Shown piece after piece: positions 32,739 to 43,006 of a stretch of 64,000 bases of DNA. The stretch spans positions 124,001-188,000 of the forward strand of contig MU863941.1 in NCBI GenBank assembly GCA_033296885.1, written 5' to 3'. The DNA comes from Triangularia verruculosa. Taxonomy: Eukaryota > Ascomycota > Sordariomycetes > Sordariales > Podosporaceae. The position numbers were made by a program, and so were the translations under genes. Numbering within the stretch: position 1 is the stretch's first letter; each line of letters opens with the position of its first letter. Under the pieces are notes generated by a model that did no database searches, had not been told where the DNA came from, and saw only the letters and a list, made by a program, of their open reading frames with translations.

Positions 32739-34166
32739 CTAGAATGATATCGCTTCGCCTTTGGTAGCAGCCTTTCTCAAGTCTATCCCGAAAATATCCT
32801 CGCTCCCATAACCGACTGGCGTACTTCCGTCTTGATGCCACACCCGAAAATGAGCATGACTCCTCGAATCGATCCACGCTCGAAACATGCCGCCGCAGTT
32901 GAAGTCTTGGAGGATCTCGCAGCGCATGTCGATCAACTCTCCTTTCTCGTCCTGAACCTCCACTGCTTCAATCCCGATGATGCCACCTGCGCCTTCGCCA
33001 GTCAAGCCCCACCGGTCACCCGCACTCTTCTCGAGTTCTCCTCCCGGCCCTGCCACTCGAGCTACCGCCTCCTTGGTGGATATTCTCCCAAATCTAGCCA
33101 TGGCACCTACAGTCCTAGCAGCAGCTGTACGGAGAAACGAATCACCGTTGCCTGTCCCGGAAACGGCCATCGAACGGGTTGTCATCAGCTTTAGGGTCTG
33201 GTAGACTGGGGTGTACTTGAAGGGTGTAGGCAGGCAATCGGCCATCAGACCCTTCAGCGCGTCGGATATTACCACCGCTGGACCCCGCTGACACCTCAAC
33301 TCAGCATAACCTGACGGATCGCCCTCCTCGGCCCATTCTTCCGCCCAGAACCCGGCGCCCACGGAGGGTGTATCACCTATCCGACCGGTCAATTTGTTGG
33401 TCAGCCCGCCTGTGCTTGTCGCCACGGTGATGATGCCCTGTGCGTCTACGGTCACGGCACCGACGGTACCTTGGGGTAGGTACTCTTCCGTACTGTACGT
33501 TGCGAGGTTCTTTTCGGGGTTGTTTTTCTCGCGGTCTAAGGCGCGGGTGTGCTCTTCCCAGCGCTTCTGGGTGTAGAAATAGGATTGGGGAACAAGGTCA
33601 AGGCCGTATTGTTTGGCTAGTTGCTCTGCTGCCAGACCATGGATGAGGGTGTGGCCCTGTGCGCTGGGGACGTCTAGCATGTTTTGGTTCTGAACTGGTG
33701 GTGCGGTGTGTTGGGAGGGCTTGCCGAGGAGGTCATCTTGGCCGTGTTCGAGGATGGCTTTCGCTAAGAGAATGGGGTTACGGACATGGCGGAGACCGGC
33801 GACGCCTACGCCGCGTTTGGGGTAACTCCCTGGGTGGGAGACCATGATGGAGGCTTCCAGCTCGTTGTACCCGTCGCGAGTGAAGACGGCACCATGCCCG
33901 GCGTTGAAGAGGGGATTGTCTTCTAGCAGGGTGACGGCGTAGGTTGCTGTGCTCAGGGATGATGGCTGGTAGTGATTGTCATCATGGCTGAACATATAAT
34001 CGTGGGTTTTGGTGATGATCGTGAGAAGAGACTCACGGTATTGGCTGTAGAGATCTGGTGGGAGGGTTTCTGGGGTGATGTTGCCAGCTCCGCCGTGGAT
34101 GATGACCCGGGGTCGGAAACGGTGTGGGGAAGGGGGAATGGGCTTGTATTCCATCTTCGAGGCCAT
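32739..34166 (-). CDS. Threonine-type L-asparaginase / isoaspartyl peptidase
   Basis: A single exon of 475 residues, Ntn-hydrolase family T2. Near the N-terminus, VIIHGGAGN opens the first strand; then NPLFNAGHGAVFTRDGYNE; and QGTVGAVTVD holds the nucleophile Thr234, which becomes the new N-terminus after self-cleavage. A TSTGGLTNKLTGRIGDTP loop (oxyanion and substrate site) and SGTGNGDSFLR follow. These match the asparaginase / taspase-like family, which hydrolyses asparagine or isoaspartyl peptides in the cytosol. The spacer before Thr234 (about 150-232) is longer than in plant or bacterial forms, as is common in fungi. Its 3' end is 269 bp from that of TIM17. Confidence 0.92.
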   Translation of the reverse strand: MASKMEYKPIPPSPHRFRPRVIIHGGAGNITPETLPPDLYSQYRESLLTIITKTHDYMFSHDDNHYQPSSLSTATYAVTLLEDNPLFNAGHGAVFTRDGYNELEASIMVSHPGSYPKRGVGVAGLRHVRNPILLAKAILEHGQDDLLGKPSQHTAPPVQNQNMLDVPSAQGHTLIHGLAAEQLAKQYGLDLVPQSYFYTQKRWEEHTRALDREKNNPEKNLATYSTEEYLPQGTVGAVTVDAQGIITVATSTGGLTNKLTGRIGDTPSVGAGFWAEEWAEEGDPSGYAELRCQRGPAVVISDALKGLMADCLPTPFKYTPVYQTLKLMTTRSMAVSGTGNGDSFLRTAAARTVGAMARFGRISTKEAVARVAGPGGELEKSAGDRWGLTGEGAGGIIGIEAVEVQDEKGELIDMRCEILQDFNCGGMFRAWIDSRSHAHFRVWHQDGSTPVGYGSEDIFGIDLRKAATKGEAISF

Positions 34167-34495
34167 TATGTCTTATCCAAACTGTACACACTCTCAAGAT
34201 GAGCGTTTCGCCTACCGTCGAGGCGATGGCGTAAAATCTCCAAGCAAAGGCGGAAGGTGCCCCATGCATGAGGTCTGGCGATAAGGAGTTGCCGCTTGGG
34301 CTTATCGGCGACCAATCAGCACTCGTTTGGCAGTGACGACGACCAGATGCCGCCGCTAGGATCTTGGCGATTTTTGCATGTTAGACGGATTGAACTCTTC
34401 CACTTAACGACAACCGCTGATTGGAGCGCAGCGCTACACCACGGAAGCAACCGTCGAGCCGAATAACAGTCAACAAACCTCTTGGGAATTTTGCG
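34167..34495. other. Gene-free stretch
   Basis: Upstream of the asparaginase gene. A minus-strand GAGTTCAATCC at about 34390 resembles a tRNA B-box, discussed with the tRNA-like fragment next to it. Confidence 0.35.
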
Positions 34496-34537
34496 TGTCC
34501 CCATGTTGCGCCTTAGACCACTCGGCCATTTCGTGCC
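34496..34537 (-). other. tRNA-like 5' fragment (Leu/Ser-type D arm)
   Basis: On the minus strand the sequence TGGCCGAGTGGTCTAAGGCG is a perfect D arm and A-box of tRNA-Leu/Ser type, preceded by CACGAAA. No matching 3' acceptor half, normal anticodon arm or paired T arm follows within 200 bp. Only a weak B-box-like sequence occurs at about 34390. It is best read as a relic or a short RNA-polymerase-III promoter element, not a working tRNA. Confidence 0.45.
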
Positions 34538-35259
34538 TCCCAGGTACCAACATGCGAGCCCTCACCCGCAAGATTGTTGCCAAGGCGCAAAAGCTACGTC
34601 ATCATCATGATGGTCCCTCGAAAGTCCCATCGCGACATCAGCCTCAAGGTATGTAGCACGCTTTAACCATATCTGTCTCCTATCAGGCTCTCCCTTGCCC
34701 GCTGTCATCAAGCTATGCAGCTCACGGCCCATCAATGAACACAAAAGATGCACGGCAAAGAGGCCTCTTGTTCTCTTTCAAGGAACAATAGGCACAGCAC
34801 ATAATGCTTGCTTGCCGAGCCACCTCGACGTACATTTCTCACACCATTCTGCGTTTTTACCGAGCCGCACTTGTTTCTTTCTGAGCACCATGGCCAGTAC
34901 CCCTGATATCTTTGTGTGGTTGATGCAATCCCGCAAGTACGCCTTTGTCCAGTCAGGGGTAGCCGGTCCATGTCATGGGATTGATGCCGATACGAACCCG
35001 CTGTGACCGGTCTTTCAGTTGAGAGGTTGGGATCATATTTGGTGTTCATCTGATTCTCGGCATGGGATTCCATCTTCCTCCTCGCTTCATTCCAGCCGGT
35101 GGGTCTTCTTGGCGCGCTTCCCCTCAACTGGCTTCGCGTTCTTAACTCGTCTTTCCGACTATCTCACCACCACGAAGTGGAAATCCGCTCGTTTTTTACT
35201 ACCTCCTCTTTTCCGACCTTGTCATTCATTTATAGAGCTCTCCCTATGCCAGAGCAGTC
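34538..35259. other. Gene-free stretch
   Basis: No gene seen. The right end is the pyrimidine-rich leader of the secreted protein gene at 35260. Confidence 0.4.
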
Positions 35260-36810
35260 ATGGCTGGCCACTGGATACAAAGGCTCACAGTGGTTGTTTT
35301 CTCCATTCTTTCTGTCTCCTTGGCCTGTCCAGATCCGCATCATACAACCTCAACGACCGTTGAGGCGATTCCAGTGGCTAACTCAACAACGATAGCCCAG
35401 TCAGAGTCCACAACAGAGCCACCCATCACGTCAACGGCTAATACAACCACTTCTTACCCTGCCACCACCTCCCTCAGCACTGAGCCAGTTGAGGCCATCA
35501 CGCTTGGTGCAAGCACCGTCGAAAGTAACGATGCTTCAAACGTTACCATAACCGTCGACGATTCCGCCTTGCCTAACAAGGTCGTGGTTGACAACACCCT
35601 CCCATCAGGAATCAACCCTCTAACCAACAACATCGCCAATGTAGCCTGGCTGGGGTATCAAATAGCAAACAACTCCTGTTCCCATCGTGATCTTGGGTTC
35701 GCGGGTAAACTGGGAGGAAAATGGTATTCAATCTTTGGGGACACACTCTGGGCTGCCCCAGGGGTGACGGATATGTTCCTTGACCCGCTTGGATTTCACG
35801 GGATGGTCCGGGACTCGATCTCTCTGCTCACTGACGACCCGCTGACGGTGGTGGATCTCCATCTGAACAATGATCAGCCGGTGCCACATCAACTGCAGTT
35901 TGTCCCCTTTGTGGAGGAATGGGGAGAGACAAATCAATATGGCTTTGGCGGCACCAGTTTGTGCGAGGTTGATGAAGAGACGGGAACAGGGGTGTTGTAT
36001 TATCTTGTGGTAAGTTGTCACAAACGTCAGCATCTTCATACCTGGTAGTTACGTGCTGACACCATCAGAACGGCAACGAATCTCACGGCCTCATCGGCGC
36101 CGGCGTAGCTCAAGTTAACCTTGTCGACGACGTCCCCACCGTCACCCACCGCTACGGAGACCAAGGGTGGTGGTGGGATTCCAGCAAGTACGCCAGATAC
36201 GGCGATCAGATTGCTTACAGGGATGAAAACTCGGAGTACATCTACATCTGGGGGGGTCCACCGAATTACATCAAGGATTGGGGCACAATCAACTATCACT
36301 ACCTTGCTCGAGTCAGGGCAAGGGATGCGTTCGATCTGGGAGCGTATGAGTACTATTGGGGAAAGCAAAAGGGGTGGAGAAAGGAGGTGCTAGATCGGTT
36401 TGACACCGAGACGTCGGTTATGTGGGGGAGTGGGCAGGGACAGATACATTGGAGTGAGTATTGGGGATGTTATCTGCTGGTTCATTTGGGGATTGGTAAG
36501 TTCATCTCGTTCGCGCACTGCCGGTGCCTTTTGTGTGATGAAAGAGCAAGCTTGAGATTCTCCCTAAACAGCTTGAGAATGATGCTAATTGGACATAACG
36601 ACAGCTGGCGGGGCCGTTTTCATTCGCACGGCCGACAACTTGGAAGGTCCTTGGACGCCTGATGTGCAGGTCTTTCAGGCAACCCCAATCGATGATGGCT
36701 TGGTATATGCTGGTGTGGCACACCCGTATTTGGATGAGACGGGGAAGACGCTGGTTTTGTCCTATACGAACAATAACCATATTGAGGTGGTCAAAGTAGA
36801 GTTTTCATGA
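35260..36810 (+). CDS. Secreted DUF4185-like beta-propeller protein
   Basis: Three exons (35260-36009, 36069-36495, 36605-36810; introns 59 and 109 nt) give 460 residues. A signal peptide (basic start, then LTVVVFSILSVSLA) is followed by a Ser/Thr-rich, probably O-glycosylated linker to about residue 85. The rest is a propeller-like domain with KWYSIFGDTLW, then FVEEWGETNQYGFGG, DQGWWWDSSKYARYG, YIYIWGG and a final HPYLDETGKTLVLSYTNNNH. FGD near the start and the closing Y-T-N-N pattern fit DUF4185, a propeller family related to glycoside hydrolases. The substrate is unknown; a cell-wall or extracellular sugar role is likely. Confidence 0.78.
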
Positions 36811-38007
36811 TTTGGCGACGCCCCTTTCGTGGTGAAGAGATTGGCGGTAGATATTCTGAAGTACCTAGCAGATCCGAGGTGTCGTCCAGAAACTGCCAGC
36901 GTGGTCAGGTTGCGCCAAGAAGCTCATGTCCCCAAAAGGCATCATCGAACACAGAAGGAAAGCAATCGAGGCTCGGGTAAGGGTAGTACAACGTTTATGC
37001 AACGAAAAGGTTGCCTGGATCAAAGCCGAAATAGTTTCCATAGCTGGAAAGTGTGCCTACCTACACTCTTCGGTAAGATCCGGAGGCTTATCTGTCAAAG
37101 ATCCCTATCGGCGGAGTTCTTGTGCTCGAGATGCGCGTTTCGCGCCAATATTCATCATGTATATTTCCCTTTCGGCTGAGAATTTGAAGCACACTTCTCC
37201 GAGTTCTTTGATCTAACTCAAAAGACGAGACTGGCATGGTGCTTCATGCAGGGCCATGCATGCCCCACAGTCCACAACGTGATGGTTCTGCCCTGTTCCG
37301 GGTCTTTTTCTATGCCCCTAGGCCTCATTAGGTATTCATCTTGCCACACGAAAGTGCACATATGGTCTTGGTTCCACAGACTTTTGCCCGACTTTAAGGC
37401 GTCCTAGTACCTAGTCATCCTTATTCGCTAGCCAGCTATCAAATAGGCCCAAGGTCCTGAAATGGACAATCTTCCCGGCTGATGAGACCCAATCGAGTGT
37501 GCATATTTGCGTCAGCCCCATCAAGCACTGTGGGACTTAATCACTGGCACAGAGGTTGCTGAAGTCACTAGCGTCACTGCCCAAAACTTCACAAGGATAC
37601 ATGAATGTTAACAATTGGCCCCGAAGTTTCAAAACAGGTTTTGAGTCAGCTAGGTAGGTAGGGTATCAATGGGCGCAGTAGCAGCAACTGAGGCTGCGCA
37701 GCTGTTTGAACATGACCGTCCCAATCGCTCCAAGATGCCTCCTTACACATCCAATGAGATACCGCAGGCTCACTTGAAGGCTCAAAGACGGGAGGCAGTT
37801 GCTGGCTAGGTAGGTAGGTGAAATGGATGCCTTTCCATATGCGCCATGGGGTTGGAAACGCCTTGTAGGTTGCCCGCGCACCACGTATCGAGTCTGGTGC
37901 AATCTACCTGGCGAGTTTAAATGGCAAGTTGGCTTTACAAGCCCAAGACCTGGCCTAACAGCTCGGACTTCTCCTTACTTGGCAGCTACTTGCAGCATAC
38001 AGAAGCA
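36811..38007. other. Gene-free stretch before the NLR gene
   Basis: No gene seen in about 1.2 kb. GGTAGGTAGG-type runs are at about 37650 and 37805. The promoter of the NLR gene is presumably here. Confidence 0.45.
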
Positions 38008-41000
38008 ATGGACCCTATCAGTCTCACCGCCAGCATCATTGCCTTCGTCACCGCTGTCGCCGGCATACAAAGGTATCTCAGCGCATTTTCGAATGCGCCA
38101 AAGGGGCTCCAGTCGCTGAAAAGCGAAATACAAGTTCACGAGCAGTTTGTGTGTCGGCTCGACCAGCTCGTCAAAGATGCTGCATTTCGTTCAAGGCTTC
38201 AGATCTTGGAGCACGCTCTCAACGACGGCAGACTGCGACAACACATGGAGCTGCTTGATAAGCTTCAGAAAAGGCTACAGCGGCTCTGCGATAAAAGTTC
38301 AGTGAAATCCCGGCTGATCTCGGTTGTTCAGTCCAAGTCGTTTGATGATGAAATGAAAGCGATAAGAACCTTCCGGGAGGCTCTGGCATCAATCCTCCAT
38401 GTGGAGAGCCTCAATACCCTGATGATCAACAAGTAGGTCGATTGATCAACAATAAGATCAACTTAATCACCTGGCATCCTTCGAACAACAGCCCGTGTAT
38501 GCTAACTTGTCTACGGTTTAGGCAGCGCGATGACCAAAAGTGGATTTTCGATTGGCTTTCATCCCCGAACATCACACGCAACCATGACATTGCGAGGGGA
38601 AAACGACATCAGGGCACTGGCTCTTGGTTCATCAACAGCGCAGAATTTCAAGCCTGGAAGACACCTCATACACCTTTCACGGACGGTTCGGCGCATCAAT
38701 GGAGCATGATCTGGTTGCACGGTATTCCAGGTTGCGGAAAGACCATCCTCGCTTCCACCATCATACAAACCATGTCAGAGTACTGTGCGGCACACCAGGA
38801 GAGAGGCCTGGCCTATTTCTATTTTTCTTTCTCAGCCCAAGACGGTAGCAGCAGCACCGAAGCAATGCTCCAAACACTTGTTTGGCAACTCGGCGCTCGG
38901 AATCAAGCTGCCTACGATGTGCTATGGAAGGCCCGCGACAATGCCCGTACGATGGGACTCACCCCAAACGCCGATGTTTTACGTGAGGTCCTGTGTGAGA
39001 TGATGCAGAAGTTTACCGAGACTTATGTCATCCTGGACGCCTTGGATGAATGTACACATGTGGAAGGAAACAACATCAAGCTCCTTAAAACCTTACATGA
39101 AGTAGTCCTCCGGACCCGGGCCCCAAATTGGCCCAACTCATCGACTGTGCGAATCCTGATGACGAGCAGGAAAGAATTGGACATTGAGAAATATCTGCTA
39201 AGCATTCCCATTCCAGACAGTGGCATCATTGCCTTGCGCGGTGGTGAAGTCGACCCAGATATTCGCGACTTCATACGCACAAACCTCCTGACTGATAAAT
39301 ATTTCTCTCGGCTTCAACCCCACCCTCATGATACACCGCAGAAAAAGGAAGAGAAGAAGGAACTCCGCCTTCTCATCGAAAATAAAATGATGGAGAAGGC
39401 TAACGGCATGTATGTTGCACACTTGTTCTCTCATGCACTTTCGTTTACCTACCGACCATCTCTTGCGACAGTGAGTACTGATACTTGCCTATTTGCAGGT
39501 TTAGGTGGGCTGATTGCCAACTGATCAGTCTGCGGACATGTTCATCTTCACGGGACATCAAGCAGGCTCTGGAAGCACTCCCGAGGGATTTGGACAGTAC
39601 ATATCAACGTGTCCTGGCGAACACGTTACCCGGTAAAGAACAAGCCGTCTTGACTCTTCTGCGTTGGTTATCATTTCCTGGCCGTTATTTAACCGTGCAG
39701 GAAGTGGCCGAGGCTATGGTTATCGATGTAGACACCGACCAGGTGGATGGCACCGCAAGATACTTCGATTCCCATGAGATTATAGACCTTTGCCCTGGCC
39801 TCATTGACACAATTGTGACGACTGAAAAGAACAACGACAATATGGGCAAAGCTACTGAGATCGAAGTGATTCGACTCGCTCACTACTCGGTCAAAGAGTA
39901 TCTCATGTCCGGCCGAGGAGTGGAACGCTACTACATCGACGAGCAAATTACAAGTACCTACCTTGCCAGGGCATGCCTCACCTACCTCCGATACCTTGAA
40001 CTGGAGACGGAAAGTTGGCGTACTGAACGAGTGCCTCCACTTGCGGACTACGTTGCTCAGTACTGGCCGACTTATGCCCGAATCGGCGACCATGGCGGAC
40101 ATGAAAAGGAACCCACGGTGGCACAAGGAACACTAACACGGCAAATCCATCGACTGTTCACCACCCCGAGAGCACTTGCGATGTGGACGGGATTGTTCGA
40201 TCCTGATATCAGGAAGCCACGACCCGAGTCATCAGCGACTGACACCTTCCCATCACCTTTGTACTATGCATCGCTCTGTGGGCTGATGCGGTATGCACGA
40301 TATCTCCTTGACCACTGCGGCGCCGAGGACGATGTTTCCAAAGATTCTGGTCAGTTTGGCAGTCCACTACGCGCCGCCGCGCGCTATGGCTTTGCACGGG
40401 TTGTGTCTATGCTGTTGGACGCAGGAGCTGATATCACGAAGATTTCTGGCGAGGTGACCGAGACGACAATGAAGTTGGCAGTTAGTGCTGGACACAAAGA
40501 GGTTATACAGCTCCTTGTCAATAAACAACTTGCCATCGGGCGCGCCGAAAGCTACCTCGATGAGGTCCATTCAGCGGTCGGCGAGGGATATCTCGACATT
40601 ACAAAGCTTCTGCTAGACTCATCCAACACAGACATCAACGCCCACGTGGGATTCACTGGCAGGCTACTGCAGAGAGCGGCATCCACCGGCCAACACGAGA
40701 TTGTATGCTTGCTCCTGTTATACGGCGCCAACGTTGATACCGAGGACGGGTGGTATGGCACTGCCCTTCGGAGCGCGGCTCTTGAAGGACATGAGACTGT
40801 GGTGCGCGTTCTGTTAGATAAGGAGGCAAATATGTACCTCCGAGGAAACTCGCCTGGCACCCCCCTTGCCGTGGCAATCGACTTCCAGCGCCGAGGAGTT
40901 GCTCGCATGATACTTGAACACGGTCACGATGTGAATCATAACGAAGGGGCTTATGGGACAGTTCTCCAGTCAGCTGCCTCCGATGGCGATCGGGAGGCCG

Positions 41001-41719
41001 TCGAACTCCTCCTGCAATGGAAAGCAGATGTCAACATTGAGGGCGGCATATTTCATACTGCCCTCCAAGCCGCTGCCCATGCGGGAGATGCACAAATCGT
41101 CAAAACTCTCCTAGACCGTGGAGCGCTACCTAACACCTCTCCAGGAGGTCCCGCAGATGTAATGCATCTCGTGGGTCGGAGCCACACAGACAGCTCCAAC
41201 GGACATGCTACGTCCGCTGTGGCCGGGGTACGAAATTCGGTTTTCTTGACGCTATATGAAAAGGCCGGATGCTCCGACGCAGAATGGGGCGACGAGAACA
41301 ACAATTGGTTGCTTCGTTACCCCCACGATGTCAAGCGTCAGGAGATTAAGGACCTGCTGGCAGACCGTCCCTACGTCCGGCGACAAACCGGAGTGTATGG
41401 TACTGCTCTCAATGCAGCCGTGTCGATTCAGAACTACGACATCGTGGAGCTGCTAATCAATGCCGGCGCTGATGTCAACGCCAGTGGAGGAGCACGGAAA
41501 TGCCCCCTGGAGATTGCGCAAGCCGGAGGCAGTCGCCAGATTGAACAGCTGTTGAGAAACGCCGGCGCAGTACTACCCTCTCGCGAATCGTCTCCTTGGT
41601 TTGGCCATGCCGTGCTAGCTCGCGAAGAGGACAACCCGCTGTGGCTTGATGTGAGGAAGGAAGGTGATATGGCGGAGGCTAAACAATTTCGGCTTATTCA
41701 GTGGCGTGGGAAAGATTAA
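38008..41719 (+). CDS. NLR-type protein: HeLo-like N-terminus, NACHT, ankyrin repeats
   Basis: Three exons (38008-38432, 38522-39409, 39499-41719; two 89-nt introns) give 1177 residues. The N-terminus MDPISLTASIIAFVTAVAG is typical of the Helo_like_N domain of fungal STAND proteins, a helical bundle related to cell-death-inducing HeLo domains. The NACHT P-loop is GIPGCGKT (about 209-216), Walker B is YVILDALDEC, and ANGMFRWADCQLISLRTC, rebuilt across intron 2, ends the NTPase region. A winged-helix-like part leads to about ten ankyrin repeats with GTALRSAALEGHE, GTVLQSAASDGD and GTALNAAVSIQN. Such proteins are thought to oligomerise on sensing non-self through the repeats. The start at 38008 is used rather than 37921, because the extra residues do not fit the domain. 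Confidence 0.93.
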
Positions 41720-41911
41720 GAATGCTCAATAAGTGAGAATGCATAAGGTACCTTAGGTTTGACCTGGTCATCATCCTGTTTCTTCTATTATACATTATTT
41801 TTCAAAAATTCATCAAGTGCTCCAGAAACTTTCAGCTTGGTTTCCACAGTGAGAGTATGTCCGCCTACCCAATGGGTTTTCTCATCTTCAAAAAAGCGCT
41901 CTAGCATGCGG

Positions 41912-42453
41912 TTACTGCCCGCAGCGGAACGAGCTGATGCGATCACCCCACAATCCATTGCCATCGTGCAGGTTGGCGTCCTCCTGGTTTTGGTACACCA
42001 GCCCCTGGCAGCCAGCGTGCCTGTGATGGAGTATTAGAACAAAGTGAACCTTTTGGGAAGGGGGTTTGGGCTGTAACTGACTCCCACCACTGGCAATGCC
42101 AGTCTCTTCCATTGTTGCGTATCGAGCTGATAGCGTCGTTCCAGCCGCCAGAGAAATTCACTAGAAAACCGAAGAATCAGTTGGTAGTTGCTGAGAGACC
42201 TTCATTCATTTTGTACCTAGGTAATGATTGAATAAGGTGGTTTGACACATAGGGGAGAAATCGCTGATGACTTACCGCATTCGTTTTGGCCGCCATAGAA
42301 AGTTGTGCACAGTCCTTTCCAGTAGGCGTCCTTGCAGGTATAAACACCGTTCCGATCGTCACCGTGACCTCCGTGGCCTCCCTCAGTCTGGGTTGCGCTG
42401 ACTGAGAGAACGCCCAGTGTAACAATGGCTGTGAGAGACTTGAGTTTGAACAT
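41912..42453 (-). CDS. Small secreted six-cysteine protein
   Basis: Three exons (42453-42276, 42160-42082, 42020-41912; introns 115 and 61 nt) give 121 residues. A signal peptide (MFKLKSLTAIVTLGVLSVSA) precedes a Gly/His-rich start and six Cys: TC, LC, EC, HC, GC and RC, enough for three disulfides. Other features are FSGGWNDAISSIRNNG and a closing DRISSFRCGQ. The repeated W/F..ISS pattern in the two halves suggests a small two-fold beta fold such as the crystallin-like secreted proteins, which is only a resemblance. It ends 193 bp from the NLR gene's stop, convergent. The second donor, GTCAGT, is weaker. It is an effector-like or antimicrobial candidate by size and Cys content. Confidence 0.75.
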
Positions 42454-43006
42454 CGGGATGGTATCAGGAGCGACGAGAGGAAGGTTCCCAGATGAATGTT
42501 CGATTGTCCGTGGAGGTGCGGGGTCCTCTCAGAGGAGGGTGGCCATGGCTCTTATCTTTTTTCAGGGTCCTCTCTTTCCCCTGTCTTTTCTGACAGTTCG
42601 ATGACCCACTGAATGATCGACAGTCACGCTTTTGGAGTGATTCAGATGCGATCCAGGATCATTATCAATATTCAGGGTCCAAGGCGATCTATCGTCGCCG
42701 GCAATGCTTCCGCCCAGCCGCTGCTATCGAAAAGGATTCCTGGGCAGCCTTAAAAGTCCCTACGTGCATATGACAGGGCTGGGTCGGATATCAGGGCGGC
42801 CCATGCACCTCGCTTTAGCGCTGACAGGTAGATCAGGGTCCGACGCCACATCTCGGGGGCTTCCAGTTAGGGGTCCAAACAAGAAGATTTTGAAGAAAGT
42901 AACTTTCCAGATGGCGGGTCTGAACTGCTAACAAAAAAGAGCCAAAGAAGCGATGAAGCATTTGGTTTGGAATATCGTTCGGGTACCTTAACCGGTAGAG
43001 CGGGAA
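42454..43006. other. Gene-free stretch
   Basis: Promoter side of the secreted protein gene and 3' side of the channel gene. Nothing else seen. Confidence 0.45.

Noticed and set aside
34316..34540. Complete intron-bearing tRNA-Leu or tRNA-Ser
   Set aside because: No acceptor 3' half matches CACGAAA, and the candidate T arm does not pair.
36829..37216. Plus-strand frames after the DUF4185-like gene
   Set aside because: They lie in the 3' flank, with low protein character and two competing frames.
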